From Actinomycetospora sp. NBRC 106378 (GTDB taxonomy: Bacteria > Actinomycetota > Actinomycetes > Mycobacteriales > Pseudonocardiaceae): a stretch of 64,000 bases of DNA. Below the pieces are notes generated by a model. The model saw nothing but the letters and a program-made list of their open reading frames with translations. It had not been told where the DNA came from and searched no databases. The stretch is taken from assembly GCF_030269685.1 (NCBI RefSeq), contig NZ_BSTT01000001.1, positions 310,001 to 374,000 on the forward strand, read 5' to 3'. This document shows positions 1 through 9,262 of the stretch, piece by piece. Numbering within the stretch: position 1 is the stretch's first letter; each line of letters starts with the position of its first letter. The position numbers were made by a program, and so were the translations under genes.

Positions 1-836
1 ACGGCCGCCTCGATGAGGCCGTACGGCCGGTCGGCGGCATACCAGACCTCGTTCGGGTTCTCGAGGCCCCAGGGCGACAGGTCGACCAGGAAGTGGTGCT
101 TGTTCGGCATCGAGAACCGGATCTCGGCGATCTCCGGGTGGATCTCGAGCACCGCGGTGCCCATCGTGTAGAGGGTCTGCTGCAGCGAGAGGCTGTGCGT
201 CGTGGCGAAACGGTCCAGCATCGTCGACCGCACGCTCGCGAAGCTCTTCTCCCAGTCGACGTCGGTGCCCACGTAGCGCCACCGCGAGGACACCGAGGTG
301 GCGAGGATGCGGTCGTTCGTCTCGACGAGCGAGGTGTAGGCGACCTGCGGGAAGCCGTGGAACTCGCTGCCCGTGCTCTTGAGGACGACGAGGTCGGTGA
401 GGCCGGAGATGACGGTCTCGGCGTCGCCGCGCTTCGTGACCACCACGGTCCGGGTCTCGGTCCCGCCCCGGACGAAGGCGTGGTCGTGCGGGCCGTCCGC
501 GGTCTCGATCCGGTCCCAGGAGGCCTGCTCGATCTCCTGCCGCGCGCCGGTCACCTGCGGGTGCTCCGGGGCGACGAAGTGGCGCGCCATCCGGAGCGCG
601 AACTCCTCGATCGCGCCGACGCCGCCGGTGCGGGCCAGCGCGTAGACCGTGTTCTTCTGCGTGTCCGTCGCGATCACCGACGCGTTCGAGCCGGTGTGGA
701 AGGTGTCGGCGAAGTCGCCGAACAGCTGGCTCGTGACGTTCACGTCGGTGATCACGTGCCGCGGCGTCGACCGGTCCACGTGGACCAGCCGGACCTCGGC
801 CTTCCCGTACTGATTGGTGCCCAGGACGATGCCCAC
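1..836 (-). CDS. Urate oxidase (uricase), 3' end outside window
   Basis: Cofactor-free oxidase turning uric acid into 5-hydroxyisourate in purine degradation. About 278 N-terminal residues are visible and the reading frame runs off the left edge; full uricases are about 300 residues. Recognisable parts are the N-terminal GTNQYGKAEVRLVHV segment carrying the catalytic-relay Lys, the VIATDTQKNT segment with the conserved Thr, and near the edge SMPNKHHFLVDLSPWG and NPNEVWYAADRPYG, all diagnostic of the family. Start chosen as GTG at 836, 6 bases after the stop of the HIU hydrolase gene, with GGAG just upstream. The two genes form one leftward operon in which the next gene's product consumes 5-hydroxyisourate. 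The family assignment is firm; only the missing C-terminus is unknown. Confidence 0.95.
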   Translation of the reverse strand, partial: MGIVLGTNQYGKAEVRLVHVDRSTPRHVITDVNVTSQLFGDFADTFHTGSNASVIATDTQKNTVYALARTGGVGAIEEFALRMARHFVAPEHPQVTGARQEIEQASWDRIETADGPHDHAFVRGGTETRTVVVTKRGDAETVISGLTDLVVLKSTGSEFHGFPQVAYTSLVETNDRILATSVSSRWRYVGTDVDWEKSFASVRSTMLDRFATTHSLSLQQTLYTMGTAVLEIHPEIAEIRFSMPNKHHFLVDLSPWGLENPNEVWYAADRPYGLIEAA

Positions 837-842
837 GGCCGA

Positions 843-1184
843 TCAACTCCCCAGGTAGGTCGTGTGGGAGAACGGTCCGGCGAGGACAGGCAGGTGGTAG
901 TGCGACCGTGCCCCGTCGAGCCGGACGTGCACCGTGATCCGCGGGTGGAACACGGTGCCGTGGGTCCGGGTCATGTACGCGGCGACGTCGAGGGTCAGCG
1001 TCACCTCGCCCGGACCGAAGGGCTCGTCGTTGAGCTGCGCGACCCGTCCGTCGGCGTCGGTCGTGCCGCGCCCGAGGACCGTGCCGTCGTCGTCGGCCAC
1101 CAGCACCACGGGCACGTCCGGCGCGGGTACACCGGCGGCCACGTCCAGCACGTGGGTGGAGAGACGCTCGATCGGTCCCGGCAC
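843..1184 (-). CDS. 5-hydroxyisourate hydrolase (transthyretin-like)
   Basis: Hydrolyses 5-hydroxyisourate, the uricase product, to OHCU. 113 residues, normal for the family. The three active-site blocks are present: LSTHVLDVAAG near the N-terminus (His), DGRV in the middle (Arg) and SHYHLPVL near the C-terminus (His). The C-terminal tetrapeptide reads YLGS where the family signature is YRGS, so the Arg normally found there is replaced by Leu. Start GTG at 1184 has an AAGGGGG ribosome site about 5 bases upstream; it is the first gene of the operon with uricase. No OHCU decarboxylase gene is visible on this side; it could lie beyond the left edge. Confidence 0.93.
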   Translation of the reverse strand: MPGPIERLSTHVLDVAAGVPAPDVPVVLVADDDGTVLGRGTTDADGRVAQLNDEPFGPGEVTLTLDVAAYMTRTHGTVFHPRITVHVRLDGARSHYHLPVLAGPFSHTTYLGS

Positions 1185-1261
1185 GGCACCCCCTTCACGA
1201 CGGCGGGTCGAGGCGACAGTGAAGGCCACGCATGTTGCCCCGGGGTGACGGCGGGCGCGAG

Positions 1262-2566
1262 TCACTCGTTCGTCGCAGTGGCCCCGTTCCCGCGTGCCGG
1301 GTTCGTCCTGTCCTCGGCCGCGACACGGCCGTCCGGTTCGACGCTGGTCCGGTGGCGACGGAGCCAGCGGGCCAGCCGGCCCGCCGGCCGGGGCGGCTGC
1401 GCCGCGAAGAGCTCGGCGTCGGTCGGCCGGGGCCCCTGCGTGGGGTGCTCGTCGTCGGAACGCGCGCGCAGGTCGATCTGCTCGTTGGTGTAGCGGGCGA
1501 TCTCCGCGGCCACCGCCACCACCGGCACCGCGAGGAACGCCCCGACGACGCCCGCGACGCTGCTGCCGCCGGTGACGGCGAGGATGACGACGGCGGCGTG
1601 CAGCCCGAGGCCCCGGCCCTGCACCAGGGGCTGCAGCAGGTTCCCCTCGATCTGCTGCACCGCGAGGATCAGCACGAGCACGAGGAGGGCGTTGGTCAGC
1701 CCGTTGCTGACGAGGGCGATGAGCACCGACAGCACGCCCGCCGTGAGCGCCCCGACGATGGGGATGAACGCCCCGAAGAAGGTCAGCACGGCGAGGGGCA
1801 GCGCGAGCGGCACCCCGAGGACCACCAGGCCGATGCCGATGCAGGCGGCGTCGACGAAGCCGATGATCGCCTGCGAGCGGATGAACCCGCCCAGCCGGTC
1901 CCAGGCGCGTGAGCCGACCGACGCGAAGTGCACCCCCGCCGACGTCCCGACCTGCTGGCGCAGCCAGGGCAGGAACCGGTGGCCGTCCTTGACGAACAGG
2001 AAGGCGAGGACGAGCGCGAGGACGAGGTCGATCAGTCCGTTCGCGATGACGGTGAGCCCGGAGAACACTGTGCCCGCGATCATCGAGGCGGAGTTCTGCA
2101 GCTGGTCGACGCCGGCCTGCACGGCCTGGCCGATCTGGCTCTGCCCGAGCCCGAAGGTCTCGGTGAGGAAGCGCTGCACGTCCTCGAGACCGCTCGAGGC
2201 GCTGCCCACGAGCTGCGGGATCTGGGCGGCCACCGACGGGGCAATGGCCGCGATCACGCCCCCGACGATCGCGAGGGCCCCGAGCACCACGATGATCGCG
2301 GCCAGCAGCGACGGGACGCCGTGGTGGCGCAGCCACGTCGCGGGCGGCTCGAGCACCGTCGCGATGATCAGGCCGAGCAGCACCGGCAGCACGATCGACC
2401 ACAGCTCGCCGATGATCAGACCCAGGAGCACCGCCCCCAGCGCGGTGAGGAGCAGCCGCAGGCTCCAGCGGGACGTCCACGCCAGGCCGTCGCCGATGAG
2501 CTGGCCGCGGCTGCGCCGCGTGGATGCACGGGGCGCCACGGTGGGCACGGGGATCTCCTGCGTCAC
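1262..2566 (-). CDS. AI-2E family transporter (first of a tandem pair)
   Basis: Integral membrane protein of the AI-2E (UPF0118/DUF20) exporter family, 434 residues. About eight hydrophobic helices are visible, with the family signatures FLFVKDG and LTFFGAFIPIVGALTAG in the middle and QQIEGNLLQPLVQGRGLGL toward the C-terminus. The last 70 or so residues form a charged cytoplasmic tail. The substrate is unknown; members have been linked to AI-2 export and to Na+/H+ antiport, so the family name should not be taken as function. The next gene upstream (2668-3849) is a clear paralogue with the same motifs in the same order; the gap between them is about 100 bases, so they are probably co-transcribed leftward. 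Confidence 0.88.
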   Translation of the reverse strand: MTQEIPVPTVAPRASTRRSRGQLIGDGLAWTSRWSLRLLLTALGAVLLGLIIGELWSIVLPVLLGLIIATVLEPPATWLRHHGVPSLLAAIIVVLGALAIVGGVIAAIAPSVAAQIPQLVGSASSGLEDVQRFLTETFGLGQSQIGQAVQAGVDQLQNSASMIAGTVFSGLTVIANGLIDLVLALVLAFLFVKDGHRFLPWLRQQVGTSAGVHFASVGSRAWDRLGGFIRSQAIIGFVDAACIGIGLVVLGVPLALPLAVLTFFGAFIPIVGALTAGVLSVLIALVSNGLTNALLVLVLILAVQQIEGNLLQPLVQGRGLGLHAAVVILAVTGGSSVAGVVGAFLAVPVVAVAAEIARYTNEQIDLRARSDDEHPTQGPRPTDAELFAAQPPRPAGRLARWLRRHRTSVEPDGRVAAEDRTNPARGNGATATNE

Positions 2567-2667
2567 GATCGGGGTCCTCTCCGGCCCGAGGGCCGGGGAG
2601 GAGTCCCCGCGGGCCGTCGTCGCGTACCCGAAACGGTCCGCCGATCACCCTCCGATCGAGGACCGGC

Positions 2668-3849
2668 TCAGTCGGCGGCGCGTTCGGCGGAACCCGCTTC
2701 CGGAGTCGGCGGAACCGAATGCTCCACGAGCTCCTCGGACTCCGGCGGCGGGTCCTCGCCGGGCTCGGCCTCCCCGGTCCGGCGGGCGACCTGCTGGTCG
2801 AGGTAGCGGCCGATCTCGGCGACGACGGCCGCGAGCGGCACGGCGAAGAACGCGCCCGCGATGCCGAACAGGGCGCTGCCCCCGGTGACGGCGAGGATGA
2901 CGACCGCCGAGTTGAGCCCGAGGCCCTTGCCCTGCACCAGCGGTTGGAGCAGGTTCCCCTCGATCTGCTGGACGGCGAGGATGAGGACCAGCACGCCGAT
3001 CGCGACCGTCGGGCCCTGCACCACCAGCGCGATGAGCACCGCCAGCGCCCCGGCCACGAGCGCCCCGATGATCGGCACGAACGCGCCGAAGAACGTGAGG
3101 ACCGCCAGCGGCAGCGCGAGCGGTACCCCGAAGACGACCAGGCCGATCCCGATGAAGATCGCGTCGACCAGGCCGATGAGCGCCTGGGAACGGATGAACC
3201 CACCGAGGCGCGCCCACGCGCGGCGGCTGACCTCCTCGAGGTGCGAGCCCGCCGTCGGGCCCGTGCGGCGGCGCACCCACGGCAGGAACCTCGGCCCGTC
3301 CTTGACGAACAGGAACGCGAGGATGATCGCGAGCACGCCGTTGATGACGCCGTTGGCGACGGTGGTGACGCCCGCGACCACGCCGCCCGCGATCTGCACC
3401 GCGCTCTGCTGGAGCCGGGAGACGGCGAGGTCGACGTAGTCGCCGATCTGGCTCGCGCCGAGGTTCAACGGCGGTCCCTGCACCCACTGCTGGATCTGCT
3501 GGATCCCGCCGACGGCGCCCTGCACGATCGCCGGCGCCTGCCCCGCGACGGACGGGGCGAGCAGGACGATCACGCCGACCAGCACCGCGAGGCCGCCGAC
3601 CACGACGAGCAGCGCGGCCAGGAGCGACGGCACCCCGCGGTCCCGCAGCCACGCGACCGGGGGCTCGATCACGGTGGCGATGATCAGCCCGAGGAAGACC
3701 GGGAACATGATCGACCACAGCTGGCCGATGACCAGTCCGAGCACCACCAGGGCGGCGGTCACGACGAGGAACCGCCAGCTCCACCGGGCGGTCCAGGCCA
3801 ACCCGTCGCCGATCACGTGGCCGCGGCTGGGGCGGTCGGATTCGATCAC
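2668..3849 (-). CDS. AI-2E family transporter (second of a tandem pair)
   Basis: 393-residue paralogue of the neighbouring exporter. Shared blocks include GHVIGDGLAWTARW at the N-terminus, FLFVKDG, LTFFGAFVPIIGALVAG and QQIEGNLLQPLVQGKGLGL. The frame stays open far upstream into icd, but a start at GTG 3849 is chosen because the homology to the paralogue begins there and because the icd terminator hairpin (3891-3918) lies just upstream. No strong ribosome site is visible. Substrate unknown. The pair looks like a local duplication; the C-terminal tails have diverged most. Confidence 0.87.
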   Translation of the reverse strand: MIESDRPSRGHVIGDGLAWTARWSWRFLVVTAALVVLGLVIGQLWSIMFPVFLGLIIATVIEPPVAWLRDRGVPSLLAALLVVVGGLAVLVGVIVLLAPSVAGQAPAIVQGAVGGIQQIQQWVQGPPLNLGASQIGDYVDLAVSRLQQSAVQIAGGVVAGVTTVANGVINGVLAIILAFLFVKDGPRFLPWVRRRTGPTAGSHLEEVSRRAWARLGGFIRSQALIGLVDAIFIGIGLVVFGVPLALPLAVLTFFGAFVPIIGALVAGALAVLIALVVQGPTVAIGVLVLILAVQQIEGNLLQPLVQGKGLGLNSAVVILAVTGGSALFGIAGAFFAVPLAAVVAEIGRYLDQQVARRTGEAEPGEDPPPESEELVEHSVPPTPEAGSAERAAD

Positions 3850-3890
3850 GCCGCGGAGTCTGGCAGGCCGATCACCCCGAAACGTACGAA

Positions 3891-3918
3891 CGGCACCCTC
3901 CGCGCAGGGAGGGTGCCG
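3891..3918 (-). terminator. GC-rich terminator hairpin after icd
   Basis: A perfect 11-bp inverted repeat, CGGCACCCTCC / GGAGGGTGCCG, with a 6-base loop lies 18 bases past the icd stop codon. There is no U-tract, as is common for actinobacterial intrinsic terminators. It separates icd from the AI-2E exporter genes. Confidence 0.75.
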
Positions 3919-3935
3919 TCCGGGGGCGGGAGGCG

Positions 3936-5150
3936 TCAGGCCATCGCCTTCTGCAGGCCCTCGTCGATCGCGTCGAGGAAGTCCTGGGTGTTGAGGTACG
4001 GCGCGTCCTTGCCGATCAGCAGCGCCAGGTCCTTCGTCATCTTGCCGTCCTCGACGGTCTGGATGCAGACCTGCTCGATCTTCTCGGCGAAGTCGACGAG
4101 CTCGTCGTTGTTGTCCAGGCGACCGCGCTGGGCCAGACCCCGCGACCACGCGAAGATCGACGCGATCGGGTTGGTCGAGGTCTCCTTGCCCTGCTGGTGC
4201 TGGCGGAAGTGCCGCGTCACCGTGCCGTGGGCGGCCTCGGCCTCGACGGTGCCGTCCGGCGTCATGAGCACCGAGGTCATGAGGCCGAGCGAGCCGAAGC
4301 CCTGGGCGACGATGTCGGACTCGACGTCGCCGTCGTAGTTCTTGCAGGCCCAGACGTAGCCGCCCTCCCACTTGATGGCGGCGGCGACCATGTCGTCGAT
4401 CAGGCGGTGCTCGTAGGTGAGGCCCGCCTTCTCGAAGTCGGCCTTGAACTCCGACTCGAAGATCTCCTCGAAGGTGTCGCGGAACATGCCGTCGTACGCC
4501 TTGAGGATGGTGTTCTTGGTCGACATGTAGACCGGGAAGCCGCGGTCCAGGCCGTAGCGCAGCGAGGCGCGGGCGAAGTCGACGATCGAGTTCTTGAAGT
4601 TGTACATGCCCAGCGCGACGCCCCCGTCCTCGGGGAACGTCGCGACCTGGAACTCCATCGGCTCGCCGTCACCGTCGGGCGTGTAGGTGATGGTGACGGT
4701 GCCCGGGCCGGGGACCTTGAAGTCCTGGGCCAGGTACTGGTCGCCGTGGGCGTGCCGGCCGACGACGATCGGCTTGGTCCAGTGCGGGACGTAGCGCGGG
4801 ATGTTCGAACAGACGATCGGCTCGCGGAAGATCGTGCCGCCGAGGATGTTGCGGATCGTCCCGTTGGGCGAGCGGTACATGCGCTTGAGGCCGAACTCCT
4901 CGACGCGCGCCTCGTCCGGGGTGATCGTCGCGCACTTGACGCCGACGCCGTGGCGCTTGATCGCGTTCGCCGCGTCGACCGTGACCTGGTCGTCGGTCTC
5001 GTCGCGGTGCTCGATCCCGAGGTCGTAGTACTCGAGGTCGATCTCCAGGTACGGGTGGATCAGCTTGTCCTTGATGAACTGCCAGATGATCCGGGTCATC
5101 TCGTCGCCGTCCAGCTCGACGACGGTGCCCTCTACCTTGATCTTCGCCAC
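3936..5150 (-). CDS. icd: NADP-dependent isocitrate dehydrogenase (eukaryotic-like type)
   Basis: Oxidatively decarboxylates isocitrate to 2-oxoglutarate in the TCA cycle, producing NADPH. The 404-residue length and sequence place it in the homodimeric class shared with eukaryotic cytosolic/mitochondrial enzymes, not the 740-residue monomeric class. Visible blocks: [19 protein letters not shown] at the N-terminus, [19 protein letters not shown] (substrate-binding Ser and Arg), [20 protein letters not shown] (metal-binding Asp residues) and [19 protein letters not shown] (NADP binding). Start GTG at 5150 with a GAGAGGAGAG ribosome site upstream. It is a single gene, closed by the hairpin at 3891-3918. 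Confidence 0.97.
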   Translation of the reverse strand: MAKIKVEGTVVELDGDEMTRIIWQFIKDKLIHPYLEIDLEYYDLGIEHRDETDDQVTVDAANAIKRHGVGVKCATITPDEARVEEFGLKRMYRSPNGTIRNILGGTIFREPIVCSNIPRYVPHWTKPIVVGRHAHGDQYLAQDFKVPGPGTVTITYTPDGDGEPMEFQVATFPEDGGVALGMYNFKNSIVDFARASLRYGLDRGFPVYMSTKNTILKAYDGMFRDTFEEIFESEFKADFEKAGLTYEHRLIDDMVAAAIKWEGGYVWACKNYDGDVESDIVAQGFGSLGLMTSVLMTPDGTVEAEAAHGTVTRHFRQHQQGKETSTNPIASIFAWSRGLAQRGRLDNNDELVDFAEKIEQVCIQTVEDGKMTKDLALLIGKDAPYLNTQDFLDAIDEGLQKAMA

Positions 5151-5314
5151 TGAAGCGAACTCTCCTCTCGCGCCTCGTCACGGCGCCGCACGGTTCTCGG
5201 GGGCGCGCGCCGGGCCCGGCCAGATCGGGGAGGCCCGTGCGTTGCCTCTTCCCCGCACGCTATCAACGCGACACCTGCACCGACGCGCTGTGGCGGGTCG
5301 TACTCCTCACCCGT

Positions 5315-5794
5315 CTAGCGGGTCGCGAGCGGGCCGCCGGTGATCGAGAGCGACAGCAGGATGACCACGACGCCGAACACGGCGTAGGTGACGACGTCCG
5401 TGCGCCGCGGCCGGACGGCCAGCAGCCCCGCCGTCCGGTCGGGGAGGGCGGCCCGCAGGACCGCCGCGAGCAGCAGCGCGATGCCGAGCACCGTCGTGCC
5501 GTCGCGCCAGTGCTGCAGCCCGATCCGCACGAACGCGACGAGGGCGACCGCCAGGACCGCCGCGAGCGGGGCCTGCGCCCGCAGCCGGTGGAGCAGCGCC
5601 CGCGCGTAGTCCCCGACGGTCCGGGGCGGGCGGAGGTGGCGGGGGCCCTCCTCCTGCTCCGGTGGCAGGAAAGCGTCGTTGCTGTCGTCCAGTGGCAGGG
5701 ACGCCGCATCGTCGGCTCCCCCGGTCCCCGTTCCCGACGCCGGGTCGGTGCCGGTCGCGCGTTCGGCGCCCGGAGTGCCGCCACCCGCCGTCAT
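5315..5794 (-). CDS. DUF3017 membrane protein next to folD
   Basis: 159-residue protein with a disordered, acidic N-terminus (about 50 residues) and three hydrophobic helices in the C-terminal half, matching the DUF3017 family that follows folD in many actinobacteria. Function unknown. The start ATG at 5794 is 6 bases after the folD stop, so it is the last gene of that operon. Residues roughly 27 to 44 of the disordered N-terminus are encoded by one copy of a 52-bp repeat that also occurs twice near 58 kb (see the repeat entries). Confidence 0.85.
   Translation of the reverse strand: MTAGGGTPGAERATGTDPASGTGTGGADDAASLPLDDSNDAFLPPEQEEGPRHLRPPRTVGDYARALLHRLRAQAPLAAVLAVALVAFVRIGLQHWRDGTTVLGIALLLAAVLRAALPDRTAGLLAVRPRRTDVVTYAVFGVVVILLSLSITGGPLATR
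5662..5713 (+). repeat. 52-bp interspersed repeat, copy A (inside a CDS)
   Basis: Starts GTGGCAGGAAAGCGTCGTTG and ends CGCATCGTC. It contains a direct repeat of GTGGCAGG whose two copies are exactly 30 bases apart. It differs from copies B (57742-57793) and C (59050-59101, inverted) at 4 of 52 positions each. This copy lies entirely within the DUF3017 coding region on the opposite strand, encoding the linker DDAASLPLDDSNDAFLPP. Confidence 0.85.
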
Positions 5795-5800
5795 GACCCC

Positions 5801-6646
5801 TCAGGCCCCCTCGGCGCGCTCGACGACGTTCGTCAGCAGCATCGCGCGGGTCATCGGACCGACGCCGCCCGGGTTCGGGGCGACGAAGCCGGCGACCTCG
5901 CGGACGTCCTCGGCGACGTCGCCGAGGATGCCGTCGGGGCCTCGGGACACGCCGACGTCGAGCACGGCGGCGCCGGGCCTGACCATGTCGGCGGTGACGA
6001 TGCCCGGCACGCCCGCGGCGGCGACGACCACGTCGGCCGCCCGGACCTCCGCGGCCAGGTCGCGGGTGCCGGTGTGGCAGAGGGTGACGGTGGCGTTCTC
6101 GCTGCGTCGGGTGAGCAGCAGGCCCAGCGGCCGGCCGACGGTGATGCCGCGGCCGAGCACGGTGACCTTCGCGCCGTCGAGCGGCACGTCGTAGCGGCGC
6201 AGCAGCTCGACGATGCCGCGCGGGGTGCAGGGCAGGGGCGCGGGCTCGTTCAGCACCAGCCGGCCGAGGTTCGTCGGGTGCAGGCCGTCGGCGTCCTTGT
6301 CCGGGTCGATGCGCTCCAGCACGGCGTTGGCGTCGAGTCCCTTCGGCAGCGGCAGCTGGACGATGTAGCCGGTGCACGCCGGGTCGGCGTTCAGCTCGTC
6401 CACCGCGCGCTCGACGTCGGCCTGGGTGGCGTCGGCGGGCAGGTCGCGGCGGATCGACTCGATGCCGACCTTCGCGCAGTCGCGGTGCTTGGCGCGCACG
6501 TAGGACTGCGACCCGGCGTCGTCGCCGACGAGCACCGTCCCCAGGCCGGGTGGGCGGCCCGCCGCGGTGAGCTTCGCGACCCGCTCGCCGAGCTCGGAGA
6601 TGATCGTCGCCAGGGTGGCCTTGCCGTCCAGGATCGTCGCGGTCAC
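5801..6646 (-). CDS. folD: Bifunctional methylenetetrahydrofolate dehydrogenase/cyclohydrolase
   Basis: Interconverts 5,10-methylene-, methenyl- and 10-formyl-tetrahydrofolate in the cytosol. 281 residues, normal length. Active-site [10 protein letters not shown] carries the conserved Tyr and Lys; [10 protein letters not shown] carries the conserved Asp; [13 protein letters not shown] is the NADP-binding loop, with Gly replacing the Ser of the common GRSxxVGxP form, a usual actinobacterial variant; the C-terminal [15 protein letters not shown] block is present. Start GTG at 6646. It lies 7 bases after the K+ channel gene and 6 bases before the DUF3017 gene. Its product supplies formyl-THF for PurN and PurH, encoded elsewhere in the window. 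Confidence 0.97.
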   Translation of the reverse strand: MTATILDGKATLATIISELGERVAKLTAAGRPPGLGTVLVGDDAGSQSYVRAKHRDCAKVGIESIRRDLPADATQADVERAVDELNADPACTGYIVQLPLPKGLDANAVLERIDPDKDADGLHPTNLGRLVLNEPAPLPCTPRGIVELLRRYDVPLDGAKVTVLGRGITVGRPLGLLLTRRSENATVTLCHTGTRDLAAEVRAADVVVAAAGVPGIVTADMVRPGAAVLDVGVSRGPDGILGDVAEDVREVAGFVAPNPGGVGPMTRAMLLTNVVERAEGA

Positions 6647-6653
6647 GTGCCCA

Positions 6654-8546
6654 TCATCGCGTGCCCGGCCGGAGCGCGGCAGGGGCCTGCGTCGGGCCCT
6701 CCGGCGGGCCGGACGCCCGGGAGTGCCCGAGGACCTCCAGCAGCTCCGAGTCCGGCCCGACGAGGAACGCCTCGTCGCCGGCGGTGAACCGGGTGTCGCG
6801 CCGGGGCGGGTGCTCGAGGGGCGCGCGGCCGCGCGGGTCGGTGACGCGGCGGAGGGCCACGACGCGGGTCCGGGCCGAGAGGTCGCGCATCGCGAGCCCG
6901 TCGAGGGCGCTGCCGCGCTCGACCCGCAGCCGCCCGAGCAGGAACGCCTGCCCGTGGACGGGGAAGGTGCCGAGCACGTCGAGGCCGAGGGCCGCGCCGA
7001 CGAACCAGGGGGCGGCGAGCTCGGCGATCGACCGCACGGTGTCGAACCCGAAGCGGCGGGCGACCGTGCGGGCGAGCTCCCGGTCGAACAGGCGCAGCAC
7101 GACGGGCGCGGCCGCCGCGGGGTCGAGGAGGTCCCGGACCGCGAGACCGGTCTCGATGTTGGCCATGTCGTCGCTGGTCAACACGGCCACTGCGGCCGCC
7201 CGCGGGACCCGGGCGTCCCCCAGCACCGTCGGCGTCGTGGCGTCGCCGAAGACCACCGGCACCCGCAGGGCCCGGGCGCGCGGCAGGTGCCGGTTGCCCG
7301 GGTCCGCCTCCACCACCACGACGTCGCGGCCGCGCGCGACGAGCGCCTCCATCACCGACACCCCGACCGCGCCGAGCCCGACGATGACGACGTGGCCCAC
7401 CGAGGCCGACGCGGCCCGCCGGCCCGCCGTCGCCGAGAGCCGGCGGCTGATCAGCATGTCGGTGAAGAACGCGATCGGGATGGCGGTGGCCGCGACCCCC
7501 GCCAGCATCAGGAAGATCGCCCAGACCCGGAGCCAGGGCGACTGGCCCGCGAAGCTGTAGTCGCCGAAGCCGACCGTGGCCACCGCCTCGACGGTGAAGT
7601 AGAGCGCGTCGACGAGCGACATCCGGGCGCCGTCGGGATACCGGTAGCCCACCGCGATGACGGCGGTGGAGAGCAGCAGCAGCCCGGCCAGGGCCGCGAT
7701 CGCCCAGCGCAGCCCGCGGTCGGACTCCCGGCCGACGGCGAGGACGGCCGCGAGCGCCCGGGCGAGGGGGCCGGCACTGCCGCGGGCGGCGTCGGGGTCG
7801 TAGCCGCCGCCGCGCCGGGTGGTCTCCCGCCGTCGACCGGGAACGGGCGCCGTGGTGTCGATCCCCGCCGCGGCGATCTCGGGGTCGTCACCGAGCACCG
7901 TCACGAGGTCGCCGGCGTCGACGCGTTCGTCGCGGCCGGGGCAGACGCGGGTCGACGACGGCGACCCGCCGGTGACGGCGAGCGGCGCGAGGTCGCCGTA
8001 GAGCTCCCGCAGCGAGGCCGGGGCGGGTGCCGTGGTGGCCACGGCGACGAAGCGCTGCCCGCCGATCTCGAGGGCGTGCACCGGGCTCTGCAGGCACGCC
8101 TCCACGAGCGCCGGGGTGACCAGGGCGGCGACGTCGAGCACCGCGCCCGGGCCCGGGTCGGCCGCGACGGCCCGCCCGATCGCGGCGTTGCCCAGCGCCG
8201 TCACGACCCGGACGTCCGGCCGTCGGTCGCGCACGTGCAGGGCGATGTGGAGGTTGCGCAGCTCCCCCGCGTCGCCGCCCTCGACGCACACCACCGCGCG
8301 GGCACCCGCCAGACCGACGGCCTCCAGGGTGCCCGGCAGGCTCGCGTCGGCGGTCAACAGCGGGACGCCCCAGGCCGCCAGCGTCCGCTCGGTGCGGGCG
8401 GCGGCGTGGGTGTCGTCGACGACCACGACCGGCACGTCACGGCGGTGCAGCTGCTCGACGATCCGCCAGCCGAGCCCGCCTAGACCGCAGACGACCACGT
8501 GCCCCCGCCGGTCGGCGAGGTCTCCTCCGGGCTCAGCGCTCGCCAT
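6654..8546 (-). CDS. RCK (TrkA-N)–K+ channel–RCK protein
   Basis: 630-residue potassium channel with regulatory nucleotide-binding domains on both sides of the pore. An N-terminal Rossmann/TrkA-N domain starts near residue 16 ([15 protein letters not shown]) and is followed by a TrkA-C-like part. Near residues 275-365 lies a two-helix pore module with P-loop and selectivity filter TVGFGD (near 325). A second TrkA-N domain ([12 protein letters not shown], near 384) and a final TrkA-C-like domain complete it. ATG at 8546 is preferred; an in-frame GTG at 8567 is possible and neither has a clear ribosome site. Either start overlaps the upstream gene's stop, which suggests translational coupling. 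The likely role is regulated K+ flux; direction and ligand cannot be read from the sequence. Confidence 0.88.
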   Translation of the reverse strand: MASAEPGGDLADRRGHVVVCGLGGLGWRIVEQLHRRDVPVVVVDDTHAAARTERTLAAWGVPLLTADASLPGTLEAVGLAGARAVVCVEGGDAGELRNLHIALHVRDRRPDVRVVTALGNAAIGRAVAADPGPGAVLDVAALVTPALVEACLQSPVHALEIGGQRFVAVATTAPAPASLRELYGDLAPLAVTGGSPSSTRVCPGRDERVDAGDLVTVLGDDPEIAAAGIDTTAPVPGRRRETTRRGGGYDPDAARGSAGPLARALAAVLAVGRESDRGLRWAIAALAGLLLLSTAVIAVGYRYPDGARMSLVDALYFTVEAVATVGFGDYSFAGQSPWLRVWAIFLMLAGVAATAIPIAFFTDMLISRRLSATAGRRAASASVGHVVIVGLGAVGVSVMEALVARGRDVVVVEADPGNRHLPRARALRVPVVFGDATTPTVLGDARVPRAAAVAVLTSDDMANIETGLAVRDLLDPAAAAPVVLRLFDRELARTVARRFGFDTVRSIAELAAPWFVGAALGLDVLGTFPVHGQAFLLGRLRVERGSALDGLAMRDLSARTRVVALRRVTDPRGRAPLEHPPRRDTRFTAGDEAFLVGPDSELLEVLGHSRASGPPEGPTQAPAALRPGTR

Positions 8547-9093
8547 GGTCGAGGGCGGCGTCGGCACCGGCGACGGCCGCGGCGTAGACGACGTGCTGGA
8601 GCACGCTGACGGTCATCAGCCGGGCGGTCCAGCGCCACGGCAGGGGCGTGTCGCCGAGGACGGGGAAGAGCGAGAGCGCCATCGTCTGGCAGCCCACGAA
8701 GAAGGCGACCCCCGCCGTGGGCTCGCCGAGGCGGTGGCGCAGCTCGGCGTGGGCCGCGCCGACGGCCGACCCGTAGCCCCAGTGCACCAGCCAGAACAGG
8801 GCCCGCCGACCGCCCGCGGACTCGGGCGCCCGTCCCGACACGGTGCGCAGCAGCGTCGAGGCGGCGACCACCACGTGGTCGCTGTCGTCGTAGTCGAGGA
8901 TCTCGGTGATCTCCGACGGGTGCTTCCCCCGACGACGGGCGTAGACCTCGCGGTAGGCCCGTCCGGTCGCGGTCATCGCGGCGGTCCCGGCCGCGCCGGC
9001 GAGCGCGCCGGCCAGGAGACGGTGGGCGACTCCCCCTCCCGTGACACTGTCCGACCGGCCGGGACGGGGCAGGCGCCTCATGGGGGCGAGCAT
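8533..9093 (-). CDS. Small membrane protein of unknown function
   Basis: 186 residues with an N-terminal glycine/alanine-rich helix (LLAGALAGAAGTAAMTATG), a charged middle (VYARRRGKHPSEITEIL, then DYDDSDHVV) and two or three more hydrophobic stretches. The layout resembles DUF1440/YagU-like small membrane proteins, but I do not recognise it with certainty. It is the first gene of a leftward run and overlaps the K+ channel gene by about 14 bases, so a role linked to the channel is possible but unproven. ATG at 9093 is assumed; ATG at 9081 is an alternative. Confidence 0.65.
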   Translation of the reverse strand: MLAPMRRLPRPGRSDSVTGGGVAHRLLAGALAGAAGTAAMTATGRAYREVYARRRGKHPSEITEILDYDDSDHVVVAASTLLRTVSGRAPESAGGRRALFWLVHWGYGSAVGAAHAELRHRLGEPTAGVAFFVGCQTMALSLFPVLGDTPLPWRWTARLMTVSVLQHVVYAAAVAGADAALDHGER

Positions 9094-9262
9094 GCCTGAA
9101 CCGGTACACGGGCCGTCATGGCAGGCGCTTACCCCTACGGACGGTCGGTGGCGCGTGTGCGGTGCGTGAGATCACACTCGATCGGTCAGCGGGCACGCCT
9201 GCGGCGCTCGGACCAGCACCGACGCCAGGACAGCCCGTCACCACCGGCACGAAGGAGTGGCG

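Noticed and set aside
93-1493. Long plus-strand ORFs across 93-1493 and 1572-4338
   Set aside because: Arg/Asp/Gly-rich translations antisense to uricase, HIU hydrolase, AI-2E exporters and icd; typical shadow frames of very GC-rich DNA.
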